Shown piece by piece: positions 54,985 through 64,000 of a stretch of 64,000 bases of DNA. The stretch comes from Geobacter sp. FeAm09 (GTDB lineage: Bacteria > Desulfobacterota > Desulfuromonadia > Geobacterales > Pseudopelobacteraceae), in contig NZ_CP042466.1 of the NCBI RefSeq assembly GCF_008330225.1, positions 3,714,001 through 3,778,000 of the forward strand. Direction: 5' to 3'. A program made the position numbers and the translations under genes. Under the pieces are notes generated by a model. It searched no databases and was not told the DNA's origin. It was given only the letters and a program-made list of their open reading frames with translations. The first letter of the stretch is position 1, and each line of letters opens with the position of its first letter.

Positions 54985-55341
54985 TCAGAAAAAATAGTGC
55001 CAGATGTAATCCAGCCGCCCCCGCAGCATCAGCCTCTTTCCGGAGTACGCCATGACCTCCTTCACCTTCGCCCGGTTCGCCTCGCTGTAGCAATGGATCC
55101 GGCACCGTTTGCAGGTCGGCTTCTCCGCCTCCAGAGGGCATTTTACCCGCCGGGCCACGGCATAGGCCATGAATGCGGCGCATTCGGCGCACAGACGACG
55201 CTCGCCCAGCCCCGCCGGAAGGGAAAACAACGAACTTTCGCCGGTCCCATGTCGGCCTGCGCAGTAGACCTCGACGAACGTGCCGATCAGCCTGATATCC
55301 TTTTTTTGATGCTTCGTAAGCGTTTCCATGGTTGCCATCAT
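54985..55341 (-). CDS. YgbA-type nitrous-oxide-stimulated-promoter protein
   Basis: 118 residues. The block RLCAECAAFMAYAVARRVKCPLEAEKPTCKRCRIHCY is the conserved Cys-rich core of the YgbA_NO family, and RLMLRGRLDYIWH follows. In Escherichia coli ygbA is induced by nitric oxide through NsrR and helps recovery from nitrosative stress; the biochemical role is unclear. I chose the ATG at 55341 because GGGAG lies at the right distance; the frame extends to a TTG at 55371. An FNR/HcpR-like site lies 24 bp upstream. Confidence 0.85.
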   Translation of the reverse strand: MMATMETLTKHQKKDIRLIGTFVEVYCAGRHGTGESSLFSLPAGLGERRLCAECAAFMAYAVARRVKCPLEAEKPTCKRCRIHCYSEANRAKVKEVMAYSGKRLMLRGRLDYIWHYFF

Positions 55342-55364
55342 GCCCCATTCTCCCGAAATCTTAT

Positions 55365-55378
55365 ATGACAAAGATCAA
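55365..55378 (-). promoter_or_regulatory. FNR/HcpR-like operator before the YgbA-type gene
   Basis: On the minus strand TTGAT CTTT GTCAT. Compared with the HcpR consensus TTGAC-N4-GTCAA it matches 8 of 10 defined positions; compared with FNR (TTGAT-N4-ATCAA) 8 of 10 also. It lies 24-37 bp before the ATG, where it would overlap the promoter. Confidence 0.45.
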
Positions 55379-55406
55379 ATAAATCCCTTTTGCGGGTCCG
55401 GCCAAG

Positions 55407-55556
55407 CGAGCCTTATGCAAAACGCCATGAAGGAGACCGATATGCACGGCGCAAACGAGGGAGGGAACGAGGCGTACTGTCGGTACGTTGAGTTTCCGGG
55501 CGAGCGGCACCACAGCAGATCGGCCCCGCAACAGTTTTGCAAGAGGCTCGTTTTTT
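55407..55556 (+). repeat. Inverted-repeat-bounded element ending in a T run (possible structured RNA)
   Basis: CGAGCCTTATGCAAAAC at 55407-55423 pairs with GTTTTGCAAGAGGCTCG at 55534-55550 (15/17), and TTTTTT follows. Inside are smaller palindromes such as CGTACTGTCGGTACG. The whole lies upstream of ftsK, in the plus orientation. It could be a repetitive miniature element, or a terminated small RNA. Confidence 0.6.
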
Positions 55557-55638
55557 CCTTTGCCTCTCCCCCCGGATTACGGGTAATATGACCCGATTTC
55601 ATCACTCCCCGGATTGCGGATTTGAGCCTATAGACCCC

Positions 55639-57981
55639 ATGGCAGAGCAAAAGAAAGAAAAACTCACCAAAGAATTGCAGGGGATGGCGCTCGCCACGGT
55701 TGGCGTCTTCATCCTGCTGGCGTTTACGACCTTCAACGCCACCGATGTCTCCTTCAACAGCTACTCCAACGAGGGGGCCGTCCACAACCTGGGGGGACGC
55801 CTGGGCGCCCAGGTGGCCGACCTGTTCTTCATCTGCTTCGGCCTGGCCTCCTACCTGGTCCCCCTGGCCCTCCTCTACATGTCCTACACCCTGTTCCGCT
55901 TCAAGGAGATCCGTCTGCGCTCCTACAAGCTCTTGGCGTTTTTCGGGCTGATGTTCACCCTGGCCGTCCTGTTCGCCTTCTTCCGGGACAGGACCATGTT
56001 CCTGGGGCAGCAGGTCCCCACCGGCGGCGCCGTGGGAGTGGTCGCCGCCCGCCTGCTCCGGGGAACGGTCGGCGTCACCGGCTCCATGCTCGTGCTGCTG
56101 CCGCTTTTGGCGGCCTCGGTCATGATCCTGTCGCGCTTCTCCTTCGTCCTCTTCGCCGGCTGGTGGCTGGAAACCCTCAGGCATAAATGGCTCGCCTGGC
56201 AGGAACGCCGCGCCCACGGACTCAAGGAACGCCAGCGGGAAAAGGCCAAGCAGGAGGGGATGCCGGTTGCCGCGGCAGCGGCCGGGCCGGTCATCAAGCC
56301 GGCCACACCGCCGCCGGCCCCGGCCAATGTTTTCAAAAAGGAGAAGGCCAGGAAAAAGGAAGCCGAAAAGAGCGCCTCGGTCCAGGAATCCTTCGAGTTC
56401 ATCAAGAGCGACGGCGATTTCCTCACCCCTCCCTTCTCCCTGCTGGACAACCCGCCGCCCACCGAGAAAAAGCTGGACCGGGACGCCCTGACCATGAACG
56501 CCCGGCTTCTGGAAAAAAAGCTCAAGGACTACGGCATCGACGGCGAGGTGGTGGAGATCTGCCCCGGCCCGGTCATCACCATGTACGAATTTTCCCCGGC
56601 CCCCGGCATCAAGATCAGCCGGATCGCCGGACTGGCCGATGACCTTACCATGGCGCTGCAGGCCATGTCGATCCGTATCGTGGCCCCCATTCCGGGCAAG
56701 GGGGTGGTGGGGATCGAGGTCCCCAACCGCGACCGGGACATGGTCTTCCTGCGGGAGATCTTCAACTGCGAGGAGTTCCACCACAACAAGATGAAGCTCC
56801 CCCTGGCCCTGGGCAAGGACATCGCCGGCCTCCCGGTGGTCACCGACCTGGGCAAGGCTCCGCACCTCCTGGTGGCCGGCTCCACCGGGTCGGGCAAGTC
56901 GGTCTCCATCAACACCATGATCCTCTCCCTGCTCTACACCGCCACGCCCCACGACGTGCGCATGATCATGGTCGATCCCAAGATGCTGGAATTCTCCATG
57001 TACGAGGGGATTCCCCACCTGCTGCTGCCGGTGGTGACCGAGCCCAAGAAGGCCTCCCTGGCCCTGAAGTGGGCGGTCAACGAGATGGAGCGCCGCTACA
57101 AGCTGATGGCCAACAAGGGCGTGCGCAACATCGAGTCCTACAACAAGAAACTGGCCGGCGAGGCCCAGGAGTTGGAAGAATTGGGCGCCATCCCCGAGGC
57201 CGAGATCATCGAGGAGTTGGAGGAGATCGTCGAAGAGGGGGAGGCGGTGGTCGATCCGCTCCCCTTTGCCGTGGACGCCGAGGAGGAGTTGGAGCACAGC
57301 CACCTCCCCTACATCGTGGTCATCGTGGACGAGTTGGCCGACCTGATGATGGTGGCCGGCCGCGAGGTGGAGGAACACATCGCCCGCCTGGCACAGAAGG
57401 CCCGCGCCTCGGGCATTCACCTGATCCTGGCGACCCAGCGCCCGTCGGTGGACGTCATCACCGGCCTGATCAAGGCCAACCTGCCGTCGCGCATCTCCTT
57501 CCAGGTGTCGTCCAAGGTCGATTCGCGCACCATCTTGGACTGCAACGGGGCCGAGAGCCTCTTGGGGGCCGGCGACATGCTCTACATGCCCCCCGGCACC
57601 TCCAAGCTGCAACGCATCCACGGCGCCTTCGTCTCCGACGCCGAGGTCCAGCGGGTGGTGGACTTCCTCAAGAAACAGGGCAAGCCGGTCTACGAAAAAT
57701 CGATCCTGGAGATGAAGGATACGGACGAAAAGGGGGGCGACGGGGAGGACGAGGAACTGGACGAACGCTGGGAGGACGCCCTGCGCCTGGTGGCCGAAAC
57801 CAAGCAGGCCAGCATCTCCATGGTCCAGCGCCGGCTGCGCATCGGCTACAACCGGGCCGCGCGCATCATCGAGATGATGGAGCGGGAAGGGATGGTCGCC
57901 CCCAGCGATGGCACCAGCAAACCCCGGGAGATCTACACGGATATCATCCAGGCCTATCTGAATTCCCAGTTGACGCGGTGA
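55639..57981 (+). CDS. ftsK: DNA translocase FtsK
   Basis: 780 residues from the ATG at 55639 (MAEQKKEK). Four membrane helices occupy about residues 15-170, a short basic linker follows, and the motor starts near 280. Walker A GSTGSGKS is at about 414, Walker B (YIVVIVDELADLMMV) follows, and the C-terminal gamma winged-helix domain (ISMVQRRLRIGYNRAARIIEMMEREG) ends it. FtsK pumps chromosome dimers at the septum and activates XerCD. Other starts (55537, 55588) are possible; none has a good ribosome-binding site. Confidence 0.95.
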   Translation: MAEQKKEKLTKELQGMALATVGVFILLAFTTFNATDVSFNSYSNEGAVHNLGGRLGAQVADLFFICFGLASYLVPLALLYMSYTLFRFKEIRLRSYKLLAFFGLMFTLAVLFAFFRDRTMFLGQQVPTGGAVGVVAARLLRGTVGVTGSMLVLLPLLAASVMILSRFSFVLFAGWWLETLRHKWLAWQERRAHGLKERQREKAKQEGMPVAAAAAGPVIKPATPPPAPANVFKKEKARKKEAEKSASVQESFEFIKSDGDFLTPPFSLLDNPPPTEKKLDRDALTMNARLLEKKLKDYGIDGEVVEICPGPVITMYEFSPAPGIKISRIAGLADDLTMALQAMSIRIVAPIPGKGVVGIEVPNRDRDMVFLREIFNCEEFHHNKMKLPLALGKDIAGLPVVTDLGKAPHLLVAGSTGSGKSVSINTMILSLLYTATPHDVRMIMVDPKMLEFSMYEGIPHLLLPVVTEPKKASLALKWAVNEMERRYKLMANKGVRNIESYNKKLAGEAQELEELGAIPEAEIIEELEEIVEEGEAVVDPLPFAVDAEEELEHSHLPYIVVIVDELADLMMVAGREVEEHIARLAQKARASGIHLILATQRPSVDVITGLIKANLPSRISFQVSSKVDSRTILDCNGAESLLGAGDMLYMPPGTSKLQRIHGAFVSDAEVQRVVDFLKKQGKPVYEKSILEMKDTDEKGGDGEDEELDERWEDALRLVAETKQASISMVQRRLRIGYNRAARIIEMMEREGMVAPSDGTSKPREIYTDIIQAYLNSQLTR

Positions 57982-57988
57982 GGTGAAC

Positions 57989-58765
57989 ATGGACTCCATA
58001 CGGGCAGCCGCCATTCAGTTCCACGTCACACAGGGTGCAGTGGACGCCAACCTGGCCCAGGTCCGGGAGGCCCTGCGGCGCGGCGCCGCCCAAGGCGCCA
58101 ACCTGGCTGTGCTGCCGGAGATGTGGTCCACGGGCTTCGCCTACAAGAACCTCAACGAACTGGCCCAGCGCACCGCCGGGATCGTGGACGAACTTCTCGC
58201 CCTGTCGCGGGAGCTGAACCTGGTGATCGTCGGCAGCATGCCCGAACCGGGCGGGGACAAGGTATTCAACACCGTGTTCCTGGTGGACAACGGCACCCTG
58301 GCGGGGGTCTACCGCAAGATCCACCTCTTCTCCCTGCTGGGGGAGGACCGGGCCTTTTCCGGCGGCGATCGCTGGCTGCTGGCCGAGACCTCCCTGGGCC
58401 CGGTGGGCGTGATCGTCTGCTACGACCTGCGCTTCCCCGAACTCTCCCGCCGGCTGGCCGTGGAGGGCGCCCGGGTGATCTGCATCCCGGCCCAGTGGCC
58501 CCGACCGCGGGAGGAGCACTGGCGCACCCTCGTCCGCGCCCGGGCCATCGAGAACCAGCTCTTCGTGGTGGCCTGCAACGCCTGCGGCCCCAGCGGCAAA
58601 CTGAACCTCTTCGGCATGAGCATGATCGTCGATCCCCAGGGGGAGGTGCTGGCCGAGGCGGGCGACGGGGAGGGCGAAATCGTTGCCTCCCTGGACCTGC
58701 AGGCCATGGCCGACTGGCGGGCCCGGATACCCTGCTTCAACGACCGCCGGCCCGAGTTGTATTGA
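57989..58765 (+). CDS. Carbon-nitrogen hydrolase, omega-amidase-like (nitrilase family)
   Basis: 258 residues from the ATG at 57989, with GAGGTG upstream. The Glu-Lys-Cys triad of the nitrilase fold is visible: VLPEMW (Glu), YRKIHLF (Lys) and VICYDLRFPEL (Cys). The shape and length match omega-amidase/Nit2-type enzymes that hydrolyse alpha-ketoglutaramate and alpha-ketosuccinamate. It starts 8 bp after the ftsK stop. Confidence 0.9.
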   Translation: MDSIRAAAIQFHVTQGAVDANLAQVREALRRGAAQGANLAVLPEMWSTGFAYKNLNELAQRTAGIVDELLALSRELNLVIVGSMPEPGGDKVFNTVFLVDNGTLAGVYRKIHLFSLLGEDRAFSGGDRWLLAETSLGPVGVIVCYDLRFPELSRRLAVEGARVICIPAQWPRPREEHWRTLVRARAIENQLFVVACNACGPSGKLNLFGMSMIVDPQGEVLAEAGDGEGEIVASLDLQAMADWRARIPCFNDRRPELY

Positions 58766-58775
58766 GATAGTGATG

Positions 58776-58905
58776 TCTGCCACGGAGGCGCAGAGAAAAC
58801 CAGAGAGAGTATTAACTCAGGGCCCTTACCCAAAAATCCCTGTTTTAAGTTTCGGCTTTCTCAGTGTTTCTCCGTGTCTCAGTGTCTCTGTGGCAGATTT
58901 TGAGA
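58776..58905. repeat. Inverted-repeat-bounded intergenic element (copy B)
   Basis: Left end TCTGCCACGGAGGCGCAGAG, right end (58870-58896) TCCGTGTCTCAGTGTCTCTG then TGGCAGA, an imperfect inverted repeat. The right side matches the repeat at 54926-54975. It lies between the amidase-like gene and tyrS. Confidence 0.65.
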
Positions 58906-58939
58906 TTCCAGAATTTAATCTTTCCCAGGAGTTAGAAAT

Positions 58940-60151
58940 ATGTCCGTAGCAGAGCAGATGGCCGTCATCAAGCGCGGCGCCGTGGAGATTCTGGTCGAAA
59001 AGGAACTGGAAGACAAGTTGGAGAAGTCCCTCAAAAGCGGCGTGCCCCTGAAGATCAAGGCCGGCTTCGACCCCACCGCCCCGGACCTCCACCTGGGCCA
59101 TACCGTGCTGATCCAGAAACTGCGCCAGTTCCAGCAACTGGGGCATGAGGTCAACTTCCTCATCGGCGACTTCACCGGCATGATCGGCGACCCCACCGGC
59201 AAATCCGTGACCCGCAAGGTCCTGACCCGCGAGGACGTGCTCAGGAACGCCGAAACCTACAAGGAGCAGGTCTTCAAGATCCTCGACCCGGCCAAAACCA
59301 AGGTGGTCTTCAACTCCGAATGGCTCAACAAGCTGGACGCCGGCGGCATGATCGGCCTGGCCTCCAAGTATACCGTGGCCCGCATGCTGGAGCGGGACGA
59401 CTTCCACAAGCGCTTCACCAGCCAGCAGCCGATCAGCATCCACGAGTTTCTCTACCCCCTGATCCAGGGGTACGATTCGGTGGCGCTCCAGGCGGATGTG
59501 GAGTTGGGGGGCACCGACCAGAAGTTCAACCTGCTCATGGGGCGCGAACTTCAGCGGGAGTGGGGCCAGCCGTCCCAGTGCATCCTCACCATGCCGCTCC
59601 TGGAGGGACTGGACGGGGTCAACAAGATGTCCAAGTCCCTGGGCAACTACATCGGCATCAGCGAGCCCCCCGACGAGATCTTCGGCAAGGTCATGTCCAT
59701 CTCCGACGACCTGATGCTGCGCTACTACGAGCTGCTCTCCGACATGTCCCTGACCGAACTGGAACAACTGAAGGCCGGCCTGAAGGACCACTCCCTCCAC
59801 CCCATGGCGGCCAAGAAGGCGCTGGGGCGCGAGATCGTCTCCCGCTTCCACGGCGCCGGGGCCGGCGAGGCGGCGGAGGAGCAATTCGTCAAGCGCTTCA
59901 AGGAGAACGAGATCCCGGACGAGATGCCCCAGGTCGGCTTCTCCCTGGCCGACGGCCCGGTGCTCCTGGCCAGGGCCATGACCGAGGCCGGGCTGACCAA
60001 GTCCAACGGCGAGGGGCGGCGCTCCATCGACCAGGGGGGGGTCAGGCTGAACAACGAAAAGGTCAGCGATACCAACCTGGAACTGGCCGCCCCCGGCGAG
60101 TACATCGTCCAGATCGGCAAGCGCAGGTTTGCCCGGATCGTCGTTTCCTGA
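58940..60151 (+). CDS. tyrS: Tyrosine--tRNA ligase
   Basis: 403 residues. The class I signatures are HLGH near residue 52 and KMSKS near residue 231. [30 protein letters not shown], and the C-terminal S4-like RNA-binding part ([21 protein letters not shown]) fit TyrS of the TyrZ type. AGGAG lies 7 bases before the ATG. The enzyme attaches tyrosine to its tRNA. Confidence 0.97.
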   Translation: MSVAEQMAVIKRGAVEILVEKELEDKLEKSLKSGVPLKIKAGFDPTAPDLHLGHTVLIQKLRQFQQLGHEVNFLIGDFTGMIGDPTGKSVTRKVLTREDVLRNAETYKEQVFKILDPAKTKVVFNSEWLNKLDAGGMIGLASKYTVARMLERDDFHKRFTSQQPISIHEFLYPLIQGYDSVALQADVELGGTDQKFNLLMGRELQREWGQPSQCILTMPLLEGLDGVNKMSKSLGNYIGISEPPDEIFGKVMSISDDLMLRYYELLSDMSLTELEQLKAGLKDHSLHPMAAKKALGREIVSRFHGAGAGEAAEEQFVKRFKENEIPDEMPQVGFSLADGPVLLARAMTEAGLTKSNGEGRRSIDQGGVRLNNEKVSDTNLELAAPGEYIVQIGKRRFARIVVS

Positions 60152-60261
60152 GCCGTTTTCCGGGCCCGGCCACGGCGGCTTCAGGGAAGTTTGCCGCCGC
60201 AGCCGTCACCGTCGTGGTACAATGAACAACAGATGGTGAGATCGCGAAAGGGGGTGCACGT

Positions 60262-61659
60262 ATGACCACGCGCAGAGAAAAGGATACCCTCGGCGAGATG
60301 GAAGTCCCGGCCGAGGCGTATTATGGCGCCCAGACGGCGCGGGCGGTGCGCAACTTCCCCATCTCGGGCCTTCGGCCCCATCCCGCCTTTGTGTGGGCCA
60401 CGGTGGCCATCAAGCGGGCGGCGGCCCGGGTCAACATGGCCGGCGGCAGGCTCCCCGCCCCCATCGGCAACGCCATCGTGGCGGCGGCCGACGAGGCGCT
60501 GGCGGGCAGATTCGACGAACAGTTCGTGGTCGATCCCTTCCAGGCGGGCGCCGGCACCTCCCACAACATGAACATCAACGAGGTCCTGGCCAACCGGGCC
60601 CTGGAAATCCTGGGGCGGCAGCGCGGCGATTTTTCCACCCTGCACCCCAACGACCACGTCAACATGGCCCAGTCCACCAACGACGTGATCCCCACCGCCA
60701 TCCGCCTGGCGGCGCTCAGGATGCTCGATCCGCTGCTGGAGGTTCTGGAGGGGCTGGAACAGGCCCTGGCCGACAAGGCCCGGGAGTTCGACCCGATCCT
60801 CAAATCGGGGCGCACCCACCTGCAGGATGCGGTGCCGATCCGCCTGGGGCAGGAGTTCGGCGCCTATGCAGCGGCCGTACGCCGGAGCCGCGAAGGGGTG
60901 GAGGGATGCCTGCCGGCGCTCCTGGAACTGGGCATCGGCGGCACCGCCGTGGGCACCGGCCTGAACGCCGAACCGGACTACCGCAAACGCATGGTGGCGG
61001 AGTTGGCCGCTGCAACCGGTTTCCCGGTCACCGCCAGCGGCAACCTGTTCGAGGCCATGCAGAACATGGAGCCCTTCCTGGCCCTCTCCGCGGCCCTGCG
61101 GGGGGCGGCGGTCGCCATCGGCCGCATCGCCAACGACCTGCGCCTGCTCGCCTCCGGGCCGCGCACGGGGCTGGACGAAATCCGCCTGCCGGCGGTCCAG
61201 CCCGGCTCCTCGATCATGCCGGGGAAGATCAACCCCTCCATGGCCGAGATGATCAACATGGTCTGCTTCCAGGTGATCGGCTGCGACCAGGCGGTCATGC
61301 TGGCGGCCCAGGCCGGGCAACTGGAGCTGAACGTGATGATGCCGCTCATCGCCTACAATGTGCTGTTCGCCATGGAACTGCTCACAAACGGCGTGCGCAA
61401 ATTCACCGAATCGTGCATACTGGGGATACAGGCCAACGAGGAACGCTGCCGCCGCTATCTGGAGGAGTCGCTGGGGCTGGTGACGGTGCTGGCGCCCTAC
61501 ATCGGCTACAACGCGGCGGCGGAGGTGGCCAAGGAATCGGTGGCGACCGGCACGTCCATCCGGCAGATCGTGCTGGAACGCGGCCTGATGCCGGAGGCGG
61601 AGCTGGAAGCGGTCATGAAGCCGGAACACCTGACCGAACCGGGGCTGCCGCTGCGCTGA
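60262..61659 (+). CDS. aspA: Aspartate ammonia-lyase (class II fumarase/aspartase family)
   Basis: 465 residues. The family signature GSSIMPGKINPSMAEMIN (active-site Ser loop) is present, with the substrate-binding blocks SGRTHLQDAVPIRLGQE and QSTNDVIPTA. The family includes aspartase, class II fumarase and others; GTGLNAEPDY and the EKDTLGEMEVPAEAYYGAQTARA opening favour aspartase, but FumC cannot be excluded. It releases ammonia and fumarate from aspartate. AGGGGG lies before the ATG. Confidence 0.8.
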   Translation: MTTRREKDTLGEMEVPAEAYYGAQTARAVRNFPISGLRPHPAFVWATVAIKRAAARVNMAGGRLPAPIGNAIVAAADEALAGRFDEQFVVDPFQAGAGTSHNMNINEVLANRALEILGRQRGDFSTLHPNDHVNMAQSTNDVIPTAIRLAALRMLDPLLEVLEGLEQALADKAREFDPILKSGRTHLQDAVPIRLGQEFGAYAAAVRRSREGVEGCLPALLELGIGGTAVGTGLNAEPDYRKRMVAELAAATGFPVTASGNLFEAMQNMEPFLALSAALRGAAVAIGRIANDLRLLASGPRTGLDEIRLPAVQPGSSIMPGKINPSMAEMINMVCFQVIGCDQAVMLAAQAGQLELNVMMPLIAYNVLFAMELLTNGVRKFTESCILGIQANEERCRRYLEESLGLVTVLAPYIGYNAAAEVAKESVATGTSIRQIVLERGLMPEAELEAVMKPEHLTEPGLPLR

Positions 61660-61810
61660 GAGGGACGGAACGAAGAAACACAGGGCTGAAAAAAGTTTTG
61701 CAGGGTGGCGATGGGGCGAGAGGCCGGTCCGGCATATCCCCTCCCGCCGCCCCTGGTGATTCGGTTTTCACGACTTTGTGTCATTACCCATAGCAAAAAG
61801 GAGAACAGCG

Positions 61811-62032
61811 ATGAAAGCAGAAGTCGAAAAGGTACTTGAAATGGTGCGGCCCGGCCTGCAGGCCGACGGCGGCGATGTGGAACTGGTGGAGGTGACCGAC
61901 GACGGCGTCGTCAAGGTTCGCCTGAAAGGCGCCTGCGGTAGCTGCCCCATGTCCACCATGACCCTCAAGATGGGTATCGAGCGGGCCGTGAAGGAGCAGG
62001 TGCCCGGCATCAAGGAAGTGGTGCAGGTATAA
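61811..62032 (+). CDS. Nfu/NifU C-terminal-like iron-sulfur scaffold protein
   Basis: 73 residues. The CGSCPMS motif (C-x2-C) binds an Fe-S cluster for transfer to target proteins; [20 protein letters not shown] is the other conserved block. It is the stand-alone C-terminal domain of NifU. The start is the ATG at 61811, with AAGGAG upstream. Confidence 0.93.
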   Translation: MKAEVEKVLEMVRPGLQADGGDVELVEVTDDGVVKVRLKGACGSCPMSTMTLKMGIERAVKEQVPGIKEVVQV

Positions 62033-62111
62033 GCTTGCTGACCATGGCTTGCAACGGGGGGGAAACGGCGCGCCGCTTCCCCCCCGTTGCGTGATGCGTG
62101 GCCGAAGGGCG

Positions 62112-63001
62112 TCAGGCCCGGCGCCAGGAGACGATCAGCACCGCCAGCAGAATCACCCCGCCCCCGGCAAAGAACGACAGGGACAGGTGCTCCCCCAGCA
62201 CCAGCCACCCCAGCAGCGCCCCCACCACCGGCTGGAGAAAGAAGAAGACCGACCCGGTGCCCGCCTCCACCAGGCTCATCCCCTTGTTCCAGAGATAGAA
62301 GGCCCCTGCGGTGGAAACGACCCCCAGGTAGAGGATCGCCCCCCAGAGGACCGGATTGGCCAGCCCGCTCACCGGCAGGAAACGCCATTCGATGACCATG
62401 GCCGGGGTCGTCATCAGGGTGGCCCAGAAGATGGCCCCGGTGGTGATGACCAGGGGGAGAGGCTGGCCGAGAACTTCCGGGCCAGGACCGACAGGAGCGC
62501 CCAGGTGACGGCGGCGCCGATCAGGGCCAGATTGCCGGCCAGCACCCGGCCGCCGGTGGCGCTGGCGTCCCACCCCACGACGATGATGACCCCGATGCTC
62601 GCCAAAAGCACCGAGGAGAGCTTGCGGGGGGTCAGGCGCTCCCCCAGCATGAGCCAGGCAAAGAGCAGGATGAAGGCTGGGCTGGCGGAGGTGAGGATCG
62701 CCCCGTTGTGGGCCGAGGAGAGGCGCGTCCCGATGAACTGGAGCCCCACCGACACGAAGTAGCCCACAAAGCCGATGGCGATGAAGGCGCGGTGGTCGCT
62801 GCGGGTCAGGGGGGCGGTCTGCTGGCGCGCCGCCAGCGGGTAGAGCGTGGCAAAGGCGGTGACGTACCGCAGCCAGAGCAGGGTGAAGGGGGGGATGAAA
62901 TCGAGGGTGTACTTGCTGACCACGTACATGCCGCCCCAGATGGAGGCCGCCGCAGCCAGGGCGCAGTAGCCGCGCATCGTCTGATGTCCGTTTGTGTGCA
63001 T
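62112..63001 (-). pseudogene. EamA/DMT-family transporter; frameshifted
   Basis: The N-terminal part (MHTNGHQTMRGYCALAAAASIWGGMYV...) has about five helices and leaves its frame at ...ARKFSASLSPW. The other frame continues with LVITTGAIFWATLMTTPAMVIEW and the second half (VVGALLGWLVLGEHLSLSFFAGGGVILL). The switch falls at the G5 (minus-strand C5) run at 62453-62457; one more base there would restore the ten-helix protein of about 296 residues. Such transporters export or import small metabolites; the substrate is unknown. It is the third gene in this window broken at a homopolymer. Confidence 0.85.
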
Positions 63002-63212
63002 ACCGTCCGTTTCCGCTGGAGAGTGGGTGATTCCGCCGCGCCGGGTGTTCGTCTGTATACCACAGATTTTTTTCCTGAAATCAAACAAAATGTCATCCTT
63101 CGCACAATTCGCTTGCAGGCATACTGTTTACCGTGATAAAAAACAGTGCTTTTTTCTTCATAAAAGGCACCTTTTTTCATACACTTTTACGCATAATCAC
63201 GGGATATCCGGC

Positions 63213-64000
<788 letters not shown>

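Noticed and set aside
55375-58014. 879-residue minus-strand frame opposite ftsK
   Set aside because: Antisense shadow of a GC-rich gene; FtsK motifs are complete on the plus strand.

Overview
The window reads as chromosome from a high-GC, anaerobic, metal-respiring deltaproteobacterium, most likely Geobacterales (Desulfuromonadota). The reasons are multihaem c-type cytochromes, a periplasmic flavocytochrome-type reductase, tandem GEMM-I riboswitches of the Geobacter (cGAMP-type) sequence, a large sigma-54 activator, a YgbA-type nitrosative-stress protein, a hemerythrin, GTP-type PEP carboxykinase and Cus-type metal efflux. I see no rRNA, tRNA, CRISPR array or complete insertion sequence. The species cannot be named from this alone.

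Layout. 1-4.7 kb: the end of a BamA/Omp85 gene, an MsbA-like ABC exporter, a hemerythrin and a chemoreceptor. 4.8-11.7 kb: a sigma-54-controlled respiratory unit. A minus-strand flavoprotein reductase, hexahaem cytochrome and porin lie downstream of a consensus -24/-12 promoter, and a divergent 1043-residue sigma-54 activator lies on the other side. 11.7-21.2 kb: ogt, then a minus-strand run of flavoproteins, LarC1, LarB, a DUF362 protein and LarE (nickel-pincer cofactor synthesis), followed by an Fe-S aldo-keto reductase, a zinc alcohol dehydrogenase, a cupin and a second aldo-keto reductase. The last two oxidoreductase promoters share a 38-bp operator and each has the remains of an AraC-type regulator beside it. 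21.7-25.3 kb: ssb, then two serial cyclic-dinucleotide riboswitches, each with a terminator, ahead of a five-FN3 lipoprotein with a haem-binding tail.

25.4-31.6 kb: an AT-richer island holding a DNA methyltransferase and a PD-(D/E)XK nuclease lies between gpmI and an FAH-family gene. Both flanking genes are frameshifted at poly-C runs. 31.6-43.4 kb: phospholipase-D-type synthase, glycosyltransferase, TatD, then a probable copper-handling region (multicopper oxidase lipoprotein, small lipoprotein, CusA, CusB, dihaem lipoprotein). 43.5-50.8 kb: small Ala/Pro lipoprotein, hypA, pckG, an ABC-F protein with a hairpin over its ribosome-binding site, a degenerate EAL-HDOD protein and a macrodomain protein. 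51-55.4 kb: a hybrid histidine kinase and a nitrosative-stress-like pair (ferredoxin-type protein and YgbA) with an FNR/HcpR-like site. 55.4-64 kb: an inverted-repeat element, ftsK, omega-amidase-like nitrilase, tyrS, aspA-like lyase, nfu, a frameshifted EamA transporter and the start of livH.

Three genes are broken by what looks like one missing base in a C or G run (gpmI, FAH, EamA). A shared cause in the assembly is as likely as real mutation. The most interesting material is the tandem riboswitch unit, the sigma-54/flavocytochrome unit with altered substrate-binding residues, the methyltransferase-nuclease island, the lar cluster without LarA or the LarC2 domain, and the paired AraC operators with regulator relics.
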